A stretch of DNA of 64,000 nucleotides, from the NCBI RefSeq assembly GCF_000412675.1, contig NC_021505.1, positions 4,334,501 through 4,398,500 of the forward strand, given 5' to 3'. Shown piece after piece: positions 1 to 9,595 of this stretch; the stretch's first letter is position 1; each line of letters opens with the position of its first letter. A model generated the notes under the pieces. It was not told the DNA's origin. It worked only from the letters and a program-made list of their open reading frames with translations, and ran no database searches. Source of the stretch: Pseudomonas putida NBRC 14164 (GTDB lineage Bacteria; Pseudomonadota; Gammaproteobacteria; Pseudomonadales; Pseudomonadaceae). The translations under genes and the position numbers were made by a program.

Positions 1-127
1 GGCCGCCGGCCTGACCCGCTGGATGGTGCTGGTCGAGGGCGCCTACAAGCCCGAGTGCAAGCTCGACGACAAGGCCATTGTCGGGCTCAGCCAGGCCGTC
101 GAAACCTGGATCCGCAAGCATGTTTGA
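1..127 (+). CDS. C-terminal end of a DUF4381-like membrane protein (partial)
   Basis: The window opens inside this gene and holds only its last 41 codons, read in frame 2 and ending WIRKHV then TGA at 125-127. The residues AYKPEC followed by a basic WIRKH ending resemble the end of DUF4381 proteins, which precede the VWA genes in MoxR-DUF58-DUF4381-VWA clusters. The stop overlaps the next start by 8 bases, which suggests translational coupling. The call rests mostly on position and on this short tail. Confidence 0.6.
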   Translation, partial: AAGLTRWMVLVEGAYKPECKLDDKAIVGLSQAVETWIRKHV

Positions 128-1196
128 ACTGGCCTGGCCGTGGGTCTTCGCCCTGTTGCCGCTGCCTTGGCTGGCGCGCCTGCTGTTGCCAGCCGCCGAC
201 AGCGGCGAGCCGGTGCTCAAGGTCGGCTTCCTCAACGAACTGGAAAGCCTGGCCGGGCGCCGCGCACGCCTCAACCTGCCCACCTGGCGCCAGCAAGCGC
301 CGTTCGTGGTCATCTGGCTGTTGCTGCTATGCGCCGCCGCCCGCCCGCAGTGGCTGGGCGAACCGGTACCGGTGGCTGCCAGTGGCCGCGACCTGCTGGT
401 GGCGGTGGACGTGTCCGGGTCGATGGACTTCCCCGACATGCAGTGGCAAAACGAAGACATCAGCCGGCTCGATCTGGTCAAGGCACTGATGGGCGACTTT
501 CTGCAAGACCGTGAAGGCGACCGCGTGGGCCTGATCCTGTTCGGCAGCCAGGCGTACCTGCAGGCACCACTCACCTTCGACCGGCGCACCGTGCGCACCT
601 TCCTTGACGAAGCGCAGATCGGCATCGCCGGCAAAAATACTGCCATCGGTGACGCCATTGGCCTGGCGGTCAAGCGCCTGCGCCAACGGCCGGCCCAAAG
701 CCGGGTGCTGGTGCTGATCACCGACGGCGCCAACAACGGTGGGCAAATCCACCCGCTGACCGCTGCTCGCCTGGCCGCCCAGGAAGGGGTACGCATCTAC
801 ACCATCGGCATCGGCGCCAACCCCGACGCCAGTGGCACACCTGGCCTGCTTGGCCTCAACCCGAGCCTGGACCTGGATGAAGCCTCACTCAAGGAAATCG
901 CCGACATCACCCACGGTGCCTATTTCCGTGCCCATGACGGCGCCGAGCTGGACGCCATCGGCGACGCCCTTGATCAGTTGGAGCCGGTAGCCCAGCAACC
1001 GACCCCGGCACGCACGGCCCAGGCCCTCTACGCCTGGCCCCTGGCCCTGGCCCTGCTGCTCAGCGTGCTGCTGGTGGTGGCCGTGCAATGGCCCGACAAC
1101 CTGCTACAACGGCTGCTGCGCAAGCCGCGGTTCCTGCAGCCGCACCCGGAATGGCGCCAGCGCCTGAAGCGCCTGCGCCTGAGGAGGCGGCGATGA
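120..1196 (+). CDS. VWA-domain membrane protein, BatA-like
   Basis: 358 residues from ATG at 120, which overlaps the upstream stop. An in-frame start 14 codons earlier lies inside the upstream gene and is less likely. Two hydrophobic segments come first (about residues 4-25 and 60-75), then a von Willebrand factor A domain with the MIDAS motif DVSGS (from Asp97), a downstream GKNTAIGDA and LITDG, and a C-terminal membrane segment (about 315-335) with a very basic tail. This is the BatA layout: the metal-binding VWA domain is held in the periplasm by flanking helices. Bat proteins work with a MoxR ATPase and are linked to stress tolerance and envelope integrity; the exact substrate here is unknown. 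Operon with the next two genes by 4-base overlap. Confidence 0.85.
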   Translation: MFELAWPWVFALLPLPWLARLLLPAADSGEPVLKVGFLNELESLAGRRARLNLPTWRQQAPFVVIWLLLLCAAARPQWLGEPVPVAASGRDLLVAVDVSGSMDFPDMQWQNEDISRLDLVKALMGDFLQDREGDRVGLILFGSQAYLQAPLTFDRRTVRTFLDEAQIGIAGKNTAIGDAIGLAVKRLRQRPAQSRVLVLITDGANNGGQIHPLTAARLAAQEGVRIYTIGIGANPDASGTPGLLGLNPSLDLDEASLKEIADITHGAYFRAHDGAELDAIGDALDQLEPVAQQPTPARTAQALYAWPLALALLLSVLLVVAVQWPDNLLQRLLRKPRFLQPHPEWRQRLKRLRLRRRR

Positions 1197-2911
1197 TCGA
1201 TCTGTGGCCCCAATGGCTGCGCCCACTGTGGTTGCTGGCCGTGCCCCTGCTCGGCTGGCTGCTGTACAAGCTGTGGCACAGGCGCAAGCGCGCCGGGCGC
1301 TGGCAGATGATCTTGCCGCCCGCCTTCCATGGCGTATTGCTGGGCGGTGGCAGCGGCAGCACCAGCAAGCTGCCGTGGATAGCACTGGGCCTGGCCTGGG
1401 CGCTGGTGGTCCTGGCCCTGCTCGGGCCCAGCTGGCAACGCGTGGAAGAAAGCCGCCAACGCCCGGCCGACCCGCTGGTGATCTTGCTGGAGCTGACCCC
1501 ACAGATGCTCGCCGAAGACAGCCCGCCCAACCGCCTGGAACAGGCCCGGCGCAAGGTCCTCGACCTGCTCGAACACCGCCGCGACAGCCAGACCGCGCTG
1601 GTGGTGTACGCCGGCTCGGCGCACACCCTGGTGCCGCTGTCCGATGACCTGGCCACCACCCGCAACCTGCTGGAGTCCATCGACCCGTCGATCATGCCAA
1701 AACCCGGCCAGCGCGCCGACCTGGCCGTGCAAAAGGGCCTGGCCCTGCTGGCCCAGAGTGGCCTGGGCCAAGGCCGCTTGCTGCTGATCGGCTCGTCGCT
1801 GAGCGCCCCGGAACGCCAAGGCATCAGCCAGGCACTCGGCCGCCAGGGCCCGAGCTTGCTGATGCTGGGTATCGGCAGCCGCGAAGGCGCCCCGGTGCGC
1901 CAGGCCAGCGGCGAATACCTCAAGGACGACCAGGGCGGAATCTTGCTGCCTCGGCTGGACAGCGCCAGCCTCAAGGGCTTCATCAGCGGCACTGGCGGGC
2001 GCTACCGGCATGCCCGCATCGACGACCTCGACCTGCGCGGCCTGGGCCTGTTCGACAACCCCCGCACCGCGCGCAATGACGGCCAGACCCTGCAACTGGA
2101 CAGCTGGGCCGACCAGGGTTACTGGCTGCTGATCCCGTTGCTGTTGCTGGCTGCCTGTGCCGGCCGACGCGGCTGGCTGTTCTGCCTGCCACTGCTGCTG
2201 GTCCTGCCACAGCCCAGCCAGGCGTTCGAGTTCAACGACCTGTGGCTGCGCCCCGACCAGCAAGGCCAGCGCCTGCTGGAGCAAAACCGCCCGGCCAGCG
2301 CCGCACGCCACTTCCAGGACCCGCAGTGGCGCGGCATGGCCCTGTACCAGGCCGGCGACTATGCCGGTGCCGCCGAGGCGTTTTCCCAAGGCGATACCGC
2401 CGCCGCCCACTACAATCGAGGCAATGCCCTTGCCCGCAGCGGTGAACTGGAAGCCGCCCTGGACGCCTACGAGCAAGCCCTGGAGCGCCAGCCAGACCTG
2501 CAGCCCGCGCTGGACAACCAGGCGCTGGTGCAACAAATGCTGCAACAGCGCGAGGCCAAGGCCGAAGAGCAGCCGGCCAACAGCGATGCCCAAGGTACCC
2601 CCGGCAGCGAAACCGAGGGCAACAGCAGCTCGGCCAGCAGCCCCGCCCAGGGCACGCCCGGCAGCGACGAACAAGCCAACGCCGAACAGCCCGGTGAAAG
2701 CAGCAATAACAGCCAGGCCGCGCCCGGCAACCAGGCGGGTGCTGACGACGACGTCATCCAGCCGCCACAGCGCCCGGTGTCGACCAACCTCGACACCGAA
2801 CAGCGCCAGGCCCTGGAACAATGGCTGCGGGAGATCCCCGATAACCCGGCGGAGCTGCTGCGGCGCAAATTCTGGTATGAACAGCAATTGCATCAGGAAA
2901 CCCCACGATGA
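1193..2911 (+). CDS. VWA plus TPR membrane protein, BatB/BatC-like
   Basis: 572 residues. ATG at 1193 follows GAGGAGGCGG and overlaps the previous stop (ATGA). Two N-terminal membrane helices are followed by a VWA-like domain whose MIDAS position reads ELTPQ instead of DxSxS, so metal binding is probably lost. Further membrane helices follow (about 335-370), then a TPR stretch (about 400-465, YQAGDYAGAAEAF and AHYNRGNALARSGELEAAL), and a low-complexity Gln/Ser/Gly/Pro-rich linker before a short conserved end. In other genera the VWA and TPR parts are separate BatB and BatC proteins; here they are fused. It probably scaffolds a membrane complex with the two neighbours. Confidence 0.8.
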   Translation: MIDLWPQWLRPLWLLAVPLLGWLLYKLWHRRKRAGRWQMILPPAFHGVLLGGGSGSTSKLPWIALGLAWALVVLALLGPSWQRVEESRQRPADPLVILLELTPQMLAEDSPPNRLEQARRKVLDLLEHRRDSQTALVVYAGSAHTLVPLSDDLATTRNLLESIDPSIMPKPGQRADLAVQKGLALLAQSGLGQGRLLLIGSSLSAPERQGISQALGRQGPSLLMLGIGSREGAPVRQASGEYLKDDQGGILLPRLDSASLKGFISGTGGRYRHARIDDLDLRGLGLFDNPRTARNDGQTLQLDSWADQGYWLLIPLLLLAACAGRRGWLFCLPLLLVLPQPSQAFEFNDLWLRPDQQGQRLLEQNRPASAARHFQDPQWRGMALYQAGDYAGAAEAFSQGDTAAAHYNRGNALARSGELEAALDAYEQALERQPDLQPALDNQALVQQMLQQREAKAEEQPANSDAQGTPGSETEGNSSSASSPAQGTPGSDEQANAEQPGESSNNSQAAPGNQAGADDDVIQPPQRPVSTNLDTEQRQALEQWLREIPDNPAELLRRKFWYEQQLHQETPR

Positions 2912-4542
2912 GTCGCTTCGGCGTCTTTCTGCTCACCCTGCTATGGGCCGTGCTGGCCCAGGCCGAGCCGCTGCTGCAAGCCAGCGTTGACCGCACCCGC
3001 CTGGAAGCTGGCGAGAGCCTGGAGCTGACCCTGGAAAGCCAGGACGTCACCCAGTTCGGCAAGCCCGACCTGCAAGCCCTGGAAGGCGACTTTGAAGTGC
3101 GTGGCACGCGCCAGCTGAACAGCCTGCACACCCTCGACGGCGAAACCCGCGCAAGCACCCGCTGGATCATCACCCTGCTGCCACGGCGCAGCGGCAGCCT
3201 GCGTATCCCCGAACTGCAGCTGGGCCAGTCGCACAGCCAGGCCATCGAACTGCAAGTGCTGCAGGCCGATGCCAATCGCCAGGACAGCGCCTCGCAAGTG
3301 TTCATCGAAGCGACCCTGGACAGCAGCGATGTCTACGTCCAGGCCCAGGCCGTGCTGACCCTGCGCATCTACCATTCGGTGGCGCTGTACGACGACAGCA
3401 ACCTCAGCCCCCTGCAACTGGAGAACGCCAAGGTCGAACCACTGGGCGAATCGCGCACGTATGAAAAGGAAATCAACGGCGTGCGTCATGGCGTGATCGA
3501 AACCCGCTATGCGGTGTACGCCCAGCAAAGCGGCAGCCTCGACATTCCACCGCTGACCTTTACCGCCACTGCTGCCGCCAGCAACGACGAAGCCTCACAG
3601 GCCAATGGCACGGCCCGCGCCGGCCGCCAGGTGCAGGTCAGTTCGCTGCCCTTGCGCCTGAACGTGCGGCCGATTCCCGCGGCCTGGCCCGCTGGCGTAC
3701 CGTGGCTGCCAGCCCGCAGCCTGACCCTGGAAGAGCACTGGAACCCCGACCCGGGCAGCCAGCAAGTGCAGATTGGCGACTCGCTGACGCGCAACATCAC
3801 CTTGCGTGCCGAGGGCTTGTCCAGCACCCAACTGCCGCCGCTGCCCGCCACAGAAATCATCGGCCTGCGCCGCTACCCCGACCAGCCGCTGCTGCGCAAC
3901 GAAATCAGCGAGCGCGGCATGACCGCCAACCGCGAAGAGCGCGAAGCCCTGGTGCCGACCCACGCAGGTGCGCTGACCTTGCCGGCACTGGAAGTGGCAT
4001 GGTGGAACACCCGCGAAGACCATCTGGAACACAGCAGCCTGCCAGCGCGCACATTGAACGTGCAAGACAACCCGGCGCTGAGCGCAGACACCCCGGTGGG
4101 CGACAACAGCAGCGCCAGCACCCTGCTGTGGCCTTGGCAACTGGCCACACTGCTGTTCGCCCTGACCACCGTGCTGGGCTTCGCCCTGTGGTGGCGTGCC
4201 CGCTCGCGGCCAGCGGTGCTGCGCGCGGCGCAAAACGGGCCAAGCCCGCGCACATTGCTGGACGACCTCAAGCGTGCATGCCAGGCCAACGACCCACAGG
4301 CCACACGCCAGGCGCTGGATGCATGGGCCCGGCAACAGCCGGAAACCCTGGCCGAGATGGCCGCGCGTTTCGTGCCGTTGTCGGATGCGCTGGATGGGCT
4401 GAACGGGGCGCTGTACAGCGAAACAGGGCAGTATTGGCAGGGTGAGGATTTGTGGCGGGCGATTGGCACCATTCCGCCGGCTGAGCAGGTGTTGCTGCCG
4501 ACGAGTGACAGCGGCAGCTTGCCGCCGCTCTATCCCAAGTAG
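2908..4542 (+). CDS. BatD-family protein
   Basis: 544 residues, start overlapping the previous stop by 4 bases. A clear signal peptide (residues 1-19, ending AQAEP) leads into a long periplasmic region of repeated beta-sandwich pattern, including a segment with LTLRIYHSVALYDDSN. One transmembrane helix near residues 405-427 (ATLLFALTTVLGFALWW) is followed by a cytoplasmic tail of about 115 residues. Signal peptide, beta-rich ectodomain and late single helix are the BatD (DUF7939/BatD) design, and the gene closes the Bat operon. The ectodomain is presumably a partner of the VWA proteins. A strong palindrome without a T-run follows 35 bases downstream. Confidence 0.8.
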   Translation: MSRFGVFLLTLLWAVLAQAEPLLQASVDRTRLEAGESLELTLESQDVTQFGKPDLQALEGDFEVRGTRQLNSLHTLDGETRASTRWIITLLPRRSGSLRIPELQLGQSHSQAIELQVLQADANRQDSASQVFIEATLDSSDVYVQAQAVLTLRIYHSVALYDDSNLSPLQLENAKVEPLGESRTYEKEINGVRHGVIETRYAVYAQQSGSLDIPPLTFTATAAASNDEASQANGTARAGRQVQVSSLPLRLNVRPIPAAWPAGVPWLPARSLTLEEHWNPDPGSQQVQIGDSLTRNITLRAEGLSSTQLPPLPATEIIGLRRYPDQPLLRNEISERGMTANREEREALVPTHAGALTLPALEVAWWNTREDHLEHSSLPARTLNVQDNPALSADTPVGDNSSASTLLWPWQLATLLFALTTVLGFALWWRARSRPAVLRAAQNGPSPRTLLDDLKRACQANDPQATRQALDAWARQQPETLAEMAARFVPLSDALDGLNGALYSETGQYWQGEDLWRAIGTIPPAEQVLLPTSDSGSLPPLYPK

Positions 4543-4576
4543 GCCACCAGGGTGTTCGCCACAAGGTTTTCAGCGC

Positions 4577-4618
4577 CTGTGAGATCGAGCGCCGCGCGGG
4601 CGGCGCTCGATCTCACAG
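4577..4618. repeat. Perfect 19-bp inverted repeat, copy 1 of a dispersed palindrome
   Basis: Left arm 4577-4595, 4-base loop, right arm 4600-4618; the arms are fully complementary (CTGTGAGATCGAGCGCCGC and its complement). There is no T-run on either side, so it is not a typical intrinsic terminator. A second copy in inverse orientation lies at 45497-45536, and the match extends into the flank TTTCAGCGC. Confidence 0.85.
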
Positions 4619-4715
4619 CCGCCAAACATCTCCAGGCAGGCACCTCTCAGCCCCAACCTTGGGTTACCATACCGCCCTTTCCCCGCTTGTCCGACTCGAC
4701 ACCAACAGGTCATCC

Positions 4716-5954
4716 ATGCGTCTGTTTCATACCTCCGACTGGCACCTGGGCCAAAGCCTGCACGGCCAGGAACGCGACTTCGAACACGCCTGCTTCCTCG
4801 AGTGGCTGCTCGGCCAGCTGCGCCTGCGCCAGCCCGATGCGCTGCTGATTGCCGGCGACATCTTCGACACGGTCAACCCGCCGGTCAAAGCCCAGGAGCG
4901 CCTCTACGACTTCATCGTCCAGGCCCATGAGCAACAGCCCAAGCTGGATATCGTGATGATCGCCGGCAACCACGACTCCGGCTCGCGCATCGAGCTGCCC
5001 GCCGCATTGATGCGGCGCCTGCGCACCCATGCCCTGGGCCGTGTGCACTGGCTGGACGAAGGCCAGCTGGATGCCGAGCGCCTGTTGATCCCACTGACCA
5101 ACGGCCGCGGCAAGGTCGCCGCATGGTGCCTGGCCCTGCCCTTCCTGCGCCCGGCCGAGGTCACCGGCCCGAGCCTGGGCGACGACTACCTGCAAGGCAT
5201 CACCCAGGTCCACCAGCAACTGATCACCGCCGCGCAAGCCAAGCGCAAGAAAGACCAGGCGCTGATCGCCATCAGCCATGCGCACATGGCCGGTGGCTCG
5301 GTGTCGGAAGACTCGGAGCGCAGCCTGATCATCGGCAACGCCGAGGCACTGCCGGCCAAGCTGTTCGACAAGGCCATCAGCTATGTCGCCCTGGGCCACC
5401 TGCACAAACCGCAGAAGGTCAACCGCGAAGAACGCATCCGCTACAGCGGCTCGCCGATCCCGCTGTCGTTCGCCGAAATCAACTACCCGCACCAGGTGCT
5501 GGAAGTGGAGCTGGACGGCACCGAACTGGTCAGCGTCGAACCGCGCCCGGTACCGCGCGCGGTGGCCCTGCAACGGGTTGGCCCGGCACCCTTGGGCGAA
5601 CTGCTGCAACAGCTGGCCGACCTGCCCGTGATCGACCTGCTCGAAGACCCCAACCGCCAGCCCTGGCTGGAGGTGCGGGTGATACTGGACGAGCCGCAAC
5701 CCGACCTGCGCCAGCAGATTGAAACTGCACTGGAAGGCAAGGCTGTGCGGCTGATCCGCATCAGCGCCGAATACGCCGGCCGCAATAACGCCGAAGACGA
5801 TGACCTGGCCTTTGTCGAGCTTTCCCAGATGACCCCGCAAGACCTGTTCAGCCGCGCCTGGGAGCAGGCTTACGGCAACCCCGCAGATGAGCAGGCGCTG
5901 GCCGACTTTGCCCTGCTGTTGCAGGACGTGCAGCAGGAAGAGGAGCAGCCATGA
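4716..5954 (+). CDS. sbcD: Exonuclease subunit SbcD
   Basis: 412 residues, from the ATG that begins MRLFHTSDWHLGQ. It is the Mre11-like calcineurin-fold nuclease of the SbcCD complex, which removes DNA hairpins and protein-blocked ends during replication and repair. The metal-binding phosphoesterase motifs are in place: SDWHLG (residues 7-12), AGDIFDT, AGNHDS, ISHAHMAG and GHLHKPQ. The C-terminal capping region is Glu-rich. It overlaps sbcC by 4 bases (ATGA), the usual coupled arrangement. Length matches the family. Confidence 0.96.
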   Translation: MRLFHTSDWHLGQSLHGQERDFEHACFLEWLLGQLRLRQPDALLIAGDIFDTVNPPVKAQERLYDFIVQAHEQQPKLDIVMIAGNHDSGSRIELPAALMRRLRTHALGRVHWLDEGQLDAERLLIPLTNGRGKVAAWCLALPFLRPAEVTGPSLGDDYLQGITQVHQQLITAAQAKRKKDQALIAISHAHMAGGSVSEDSERSLIIGNAEALPAKLFDKAISYVALGHLHKPQKVNREERIRYSGSPIPLSFAEINYPHQVLEVELDGTELVSVEPRPVPRAVALQRVGPAPLGELLQQLADLPVIDLLEDPNRQPWLEVRVILDEPQPDLRQQIETALEGKAVRLIRISAEYAGRNNAEDDDLAFVELSQMTPQDLFSRAWEQAYGNPADEQALADFALLLQDVQQEEEQP

Positions 5955-8900
5955 AGATTCTCGCCATTCGCCTGAAGAACCTGGCATCGCTGGCCGGCCC
6001 GGTCGAAATCGACTTCACCGCAGAACCCTTGGCCAGCGCTGGCCTGTTCGCCATCACCGGGCCAACGGGGGCCGGCAAAAGCACCCTGCTCGACGCCCTG
6101 TGCCTGGCGTTGTTTGGCACAGTGCCACGCCTGAACGACATCGGCCGCGAGGCCAAGGTGCCCGACGCCGACGGCGAAATCCCCACCTACGACCCGCGTA
6201 ACCTGCTGCGCCGTGGCACCGGCAGTGGCTTTGCCGAGGTCGACTTCGTCGGCATCGACGGCCGCCGCTACCGCGCCCGCTGGGAAGCCAACCGCGCCCG
6301 CGACAAGGCCAACGGCAAGCTGCAACACAGCCGCCAGAGCTTCTACGACCTGGACAGCGAACAGGTGCTGGGCAGTGGCAAGAACGAATACAAGCAACTG
6401 GTCGAGGCCCGCCTTGGCCTGAACTTCGAGCAGTTCACCCGTGCGGTAATGCTGGCCCAGAGCGAGTTCGGCGCTTTCCTCAAGGCGGACGACAAAGAGC
6501 GCAGCGAGCTGCTGGAAAAACTCACCAATACCGCCATCTACACCCGCCTTGGCCAGCGTGCCTTCAGCAAGGCCCGTGAAGCCGGCGAGGCCCACAACGC
6601 CCTCAAGGAGCGCGCCAGCCACCTGCTACCGATGGCCGCCGAAGCCCGCACCGACCTTGACCAGCGCCTGGAGCAGGCGCAGCAGCAGTTCAAGGCCGAC
6701 CAGGCTGGCGAGCGCCAACTGGAACAGCAACGCAACTGGCTGAATGAACAACGCCAGCTGCAAGCCCAACATGCCGAAGCCGGCACCGCGCTACAGGCCG
6801 CCGAACAAAGCTGGCAGCAACTGGCCGAACCCCGTCTGGCCCTCGTTCGCCTGGAGCGCCTGGCCCCCCAGCGCCACCAGTTCCACCGCCAGCAGGCGCT
6901 GACTGCGCAACTGGCACCCGTGGCCGCGAAAATCGCTGAGCAACAGCAGCAGCAAGCCGAGCTGCAGGTGCGCACCCTTGAGCTCGAACAGGCGCTGGCC
7001 GCCGCACGCCAGGCGCTTGCCGACAGCCAGGCCCAGCATGGCGAAAACGCACCGCGCCTGCGCCAGGCCTTTGCCGCCCAGGACAACCTGGCGCGCCTGG
7101 ACCAGGAACTGGCCGCGCAGCGCAGCACCAGCCAACAGGCTGAACAGCAGGTCGCCGACGGCCAGCAGCAGTTGCAGCAGCTTGAAGACAACCAGCAGCG
7201 CAGCCTGCAGCAACTGGCCCAGATCGACACCGCGCTGGCCGACAGCCAGCACCTGGCAGGCCTGGCAAATGCCTGGCACGCCTACCTGCCACAGCTGAAG
7301 CAGGTAATGCTGACCGGTGGGCGCCTGGCCAAAGGCCGTGAAGAACTGCCCGGCCTTCAGGCCCAGGCCAGCCAGGCCAATGCACACTTGCAGGCCGAGC
7401 GCGACGCCTACGACCTGCTGTTCCGCGAAGCCAAGGCCGAACCGCAGGCCCTTGCCGAGCAAATCGACCTGCTCGGTGGCATGCTGCAGGACAACCGCAA
7501 GCAGCAGCGCGCCGTCGAAGAACTGTCGCGCCTGCATGGCCGTGAACAAGAGCTACGCCAGCAGCTGCATGCCGTGCGCGAACGGCAGCAGCAGGCCATG
7601 CAGCAACGCCAGCAACTGATTACCGAAGGCACCGCCGCCAAGGCCGAGCTGGAAGCCGCCGAGCAAGCGCTGAACCTCACCCGCCAGCTGCTGGAACGCC
7701 AGCGCCTGGCGCGCAATACCAGCGTCGAAGAACTGCGCGGCCAGCTGCGCGATGGCGAACCGTGCCCCGTGTGCGGCAGCGCCGAGCACCCGTTCCATCA
7801 ACCCGAAGCGCTGCTGCAAAGCCTGGGTCGCCACGATCAGGCCGAAGTAGACGCCGCGCAGCAGCAGGTCGAAGCCCTCGGCAGCAAGCTGGTAGAGCTG
7901 CGTACCCAGCTGGGCGTGATCAACGCTCAGCTCAAGGACTACCAGCAACAACAGCAGCAACTGGGCGAACAACTGCAACCGTTGGTGGCCGAGGTACAGG
8001 CGCACAGCCTGTGGCCTGCCCTCGCCCCGCAGGACGACAAGGCCCGCAGCACCTGGCTCGACAGCCAGCTGCGGCGTCTTGAAGAAGAAATCAGTCAGGA
8101 CCAAAAGCGCCAGAGCGCCCTGCTCGCCCTGCAAAAAGATGCATCCCGCCTCAACCAGCAGTTGCAGGCCGCCCATGAAGCACAACAGCAGGCCCAGCGC
8201 CACCTGGAGCACCAGCACCAGGCCCTGGCCACCGACGAACAGCAACTGCAGCAAAGCCTGAACGACCTGACCGGCGTGCTGCCTGAGGAAGCCGTCAAGG
8301 CCCTTAACGACGACCCGGCCAATGCTTTCCTCGCCCTGGACCAGCAGATTGCCCAGCGCTTGCAACAACTGGAGCAACGCAAGGACGAACAGGAAGAACA
8401 ACAAGCCCGCCAGGCCCAGTTGGACAAGCTGCGCGACCAGCAACAAGCGCGTGTGCAAGGCCAGCAGCAATTGCAGCAGAATCTGGCCGCCCTCGACGCG
8501 CAACGCCAGCAAGCCCTGGCCTCGCTCGGCGAACTGCTCGGCGAACATGCCAGCGCCGAAGCCTGGCAACAACACATGGACTGCGCGCTGGAACATGCCC
8601 GCGCCCTCGACGCCGACACCGCACAACGCCTGCAGGACCTGCGCACCCAGGGTGTGCAACTGGCCAGTGAGCTCAAGGCCAACGCCCAGCAGCAACAGGC
8701 GCTGGACGCCGAGTGCCAGCAGTTACAAGGGCAGATCGCCCAGTGGCGCAGCGAGCATCCGGAACTGGATGACGCAGGCCTGGATCGCCTGCTGGCCATG
8801 GACGATGCGCAAGTCAGTGAACTGCGCCAGCACCTGCAAAACGCCGAGAAAGCCATCGAACAAGGTCGCGTATTGCTGCAGGAACGTGAACAACGCCTGC

Positions 8901-9595
8901 AACAACACGCCGCACAAATGACCGTGGACACCTCGGCCGAAGCCCTGGAACAAGCCCTGACCGAGCTGCGCGAGCGCCTGGCCGGCCACGAGCAGCAATG
9001 CGCCGAACTGCGCGCACAGCAGGCCGACGACCAGCGTCGCCAGCAGGCACACCAGGCGTTGGCGGCAGAAATCGAACAGGCCCATCAGCAATGGCAACGC
9101 TGGGCCCGCTTGAACGCCCTGATCGGTTCGGCCTCGGGCGATGTGTTCCGCAAGATTGCCCAGGGTTACAACCTCGACCTGCTGCTGCACCACGCCAATA
9201 CCCAGCTGCGCCAGCTGGCCCGCCGCTACCGCCTCAAGCGCGGCGGCAGCGCCCTCGGCCTGCTGGTGCTGGACACCGAGATGGGGGACGAACTGCGCTC
9301 AGTGCACTCGCTGTCGGGCGGGGAAACCTTCCTGGTCTCGCTGGCCCTGGCCCTGGGCCTGGCCTCGATGGCCTCCAGCACCCTGCGCATCGAATCGCTG
9401 TTCATCGACGAAGGCTTCGGCAGCCTCGACCCCGAGTCGCTGCAACTGGCCATGGACGCCCTCGACGGCTTGCAGGCTCAGGGCCGAAAAGTGGCGGTGA
9501 TTTCCCACGTGCAGGAAATGCACGAGCGCATCCCGGTGCAGATCCAGGTGCGTCGCCAAGGCAATGGCCTGAGTGACGTGGAGGTGTGCGGGTGA
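5951..9595 (+). CDS. sbcC: Exonuclease subunit SbcC (Rad50-like ATPase)
   Basis: 1214 residues. The Walker A motif GPTGAGKST is at residues 37-45. Two very long Gln/Ala/Leu-rich coiled-coil arms flank a zinc hook CPVC at residues 605-608, almost exactly mid-protein. The C-terminal half of the ATPase has the ABC signature LSGGETFLVS and a Walker B LFIDEGFGSLD. ATP binding dimerises the heads around SbcD; the hook joins two complexes. The start overlaps sbcD, and the stop overlaps the following GTG start. Complete, with no interruption. Confidence 0.97.
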   Translation: MKILAIRLKNLASLAGPVEIDFTAEPLASAGLFAITGPTGAGKSTLLDALCLALFGTVPRLNDIGREAKVPDADGEIPTYDPRNLLRRGTGSGFAEVDFVGIDGRRYRARWEANRARDKANGKLQHSRQSFYDLDSEQVLGSGKNEYKQLVEARLGLNFEQFTRAVMLAQSEFGAFLKADDKERSELLEKLTNTAIYTRLGQRAFSKAREAGEAHNALKERASHLLPMAAEARTDLDQRLEQAQQQFKADQAGERQLEQQRNWLNEQRQLQAQHAEAGTALQAAEQSWQQLAEPRLALVRLERLAPQRHQFHRQQALTAQLAPVAAKIAEQQQQQAELQVRTLELEQALAAARQALADSQAQHGENAPRLRQAFAAQDNLARLDQELAAQRSTSQQAEQQVADGQQQLQQLEDNQQRSLQQLAQIDTALADSQHLAGLANAWHAYLPQLKQVMLTGGRLAKGREELPGLQAQASQANAHLQAERDAYDLLFREAKAEPQALAEQIDLLGGMLQDNRKQQRAVEELSRLHGREQELRQQLHAVRERQQQAMQQRQQLITEGTAAKAELEAAEQALNLTRQLLERQRLARNTSVEELRGQLRDGEPCPVCGSAEHPFHQPEALLQSLGRHDQAEVDAAQQQVEALGSKLVELRTQLGVINAQLKDYQQQQQQLGEQLQPLVAEVQAHSLWPALAPQDDKARSTWLDSQLRRLEEEISQDQKRQSALLALQKDASRLNQQLQAAHEAQQQAQRHLEHQHQALATDEQQLQQSLNDLTGVLPEEAVKALNDDPANAFLALDQQIAQRLQQLEQRKDEQEEQQARQAQLDKLRDQQQARVQGQQQLQQNLAALDAQRQQALASLGELLGEHASAEAWQQHMDCALEHARALDADTAQRLQDLRTQGVQLASELKANAQQQQALDAECQQLQGQIAQWRSEHPELDDAGLDRLLAMDDAQVSELRQHLQNAEKAIEQGRVLLQEREQRLQQHAAQMTVDTSAEALEQALTELRERLAGHEQQCAELRAQQADDQRRQQAHQALAAEIEQAHQQWQRWARLNALIGSASGDVFRKIAQGYNLDLLLHHANTQLRQLARRYRLKRGGSALGLLVLDTEMGDELRSVHSLSGGETFLVSLALALGLASMASSTLRIESLFIDEGFGSLDPESLQLAMDALDGLQAQGRKVAVISHVQEMHERIPVQIQVRRQGNGLSDVEVCG

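Noticed and set aside
4660..4715. Open frame extending sbcD upstream to 4659
   Set aside because: The conserved protein begins at MRLFHTSDWH (4716); the extra 19 codons lack an SD and family match.
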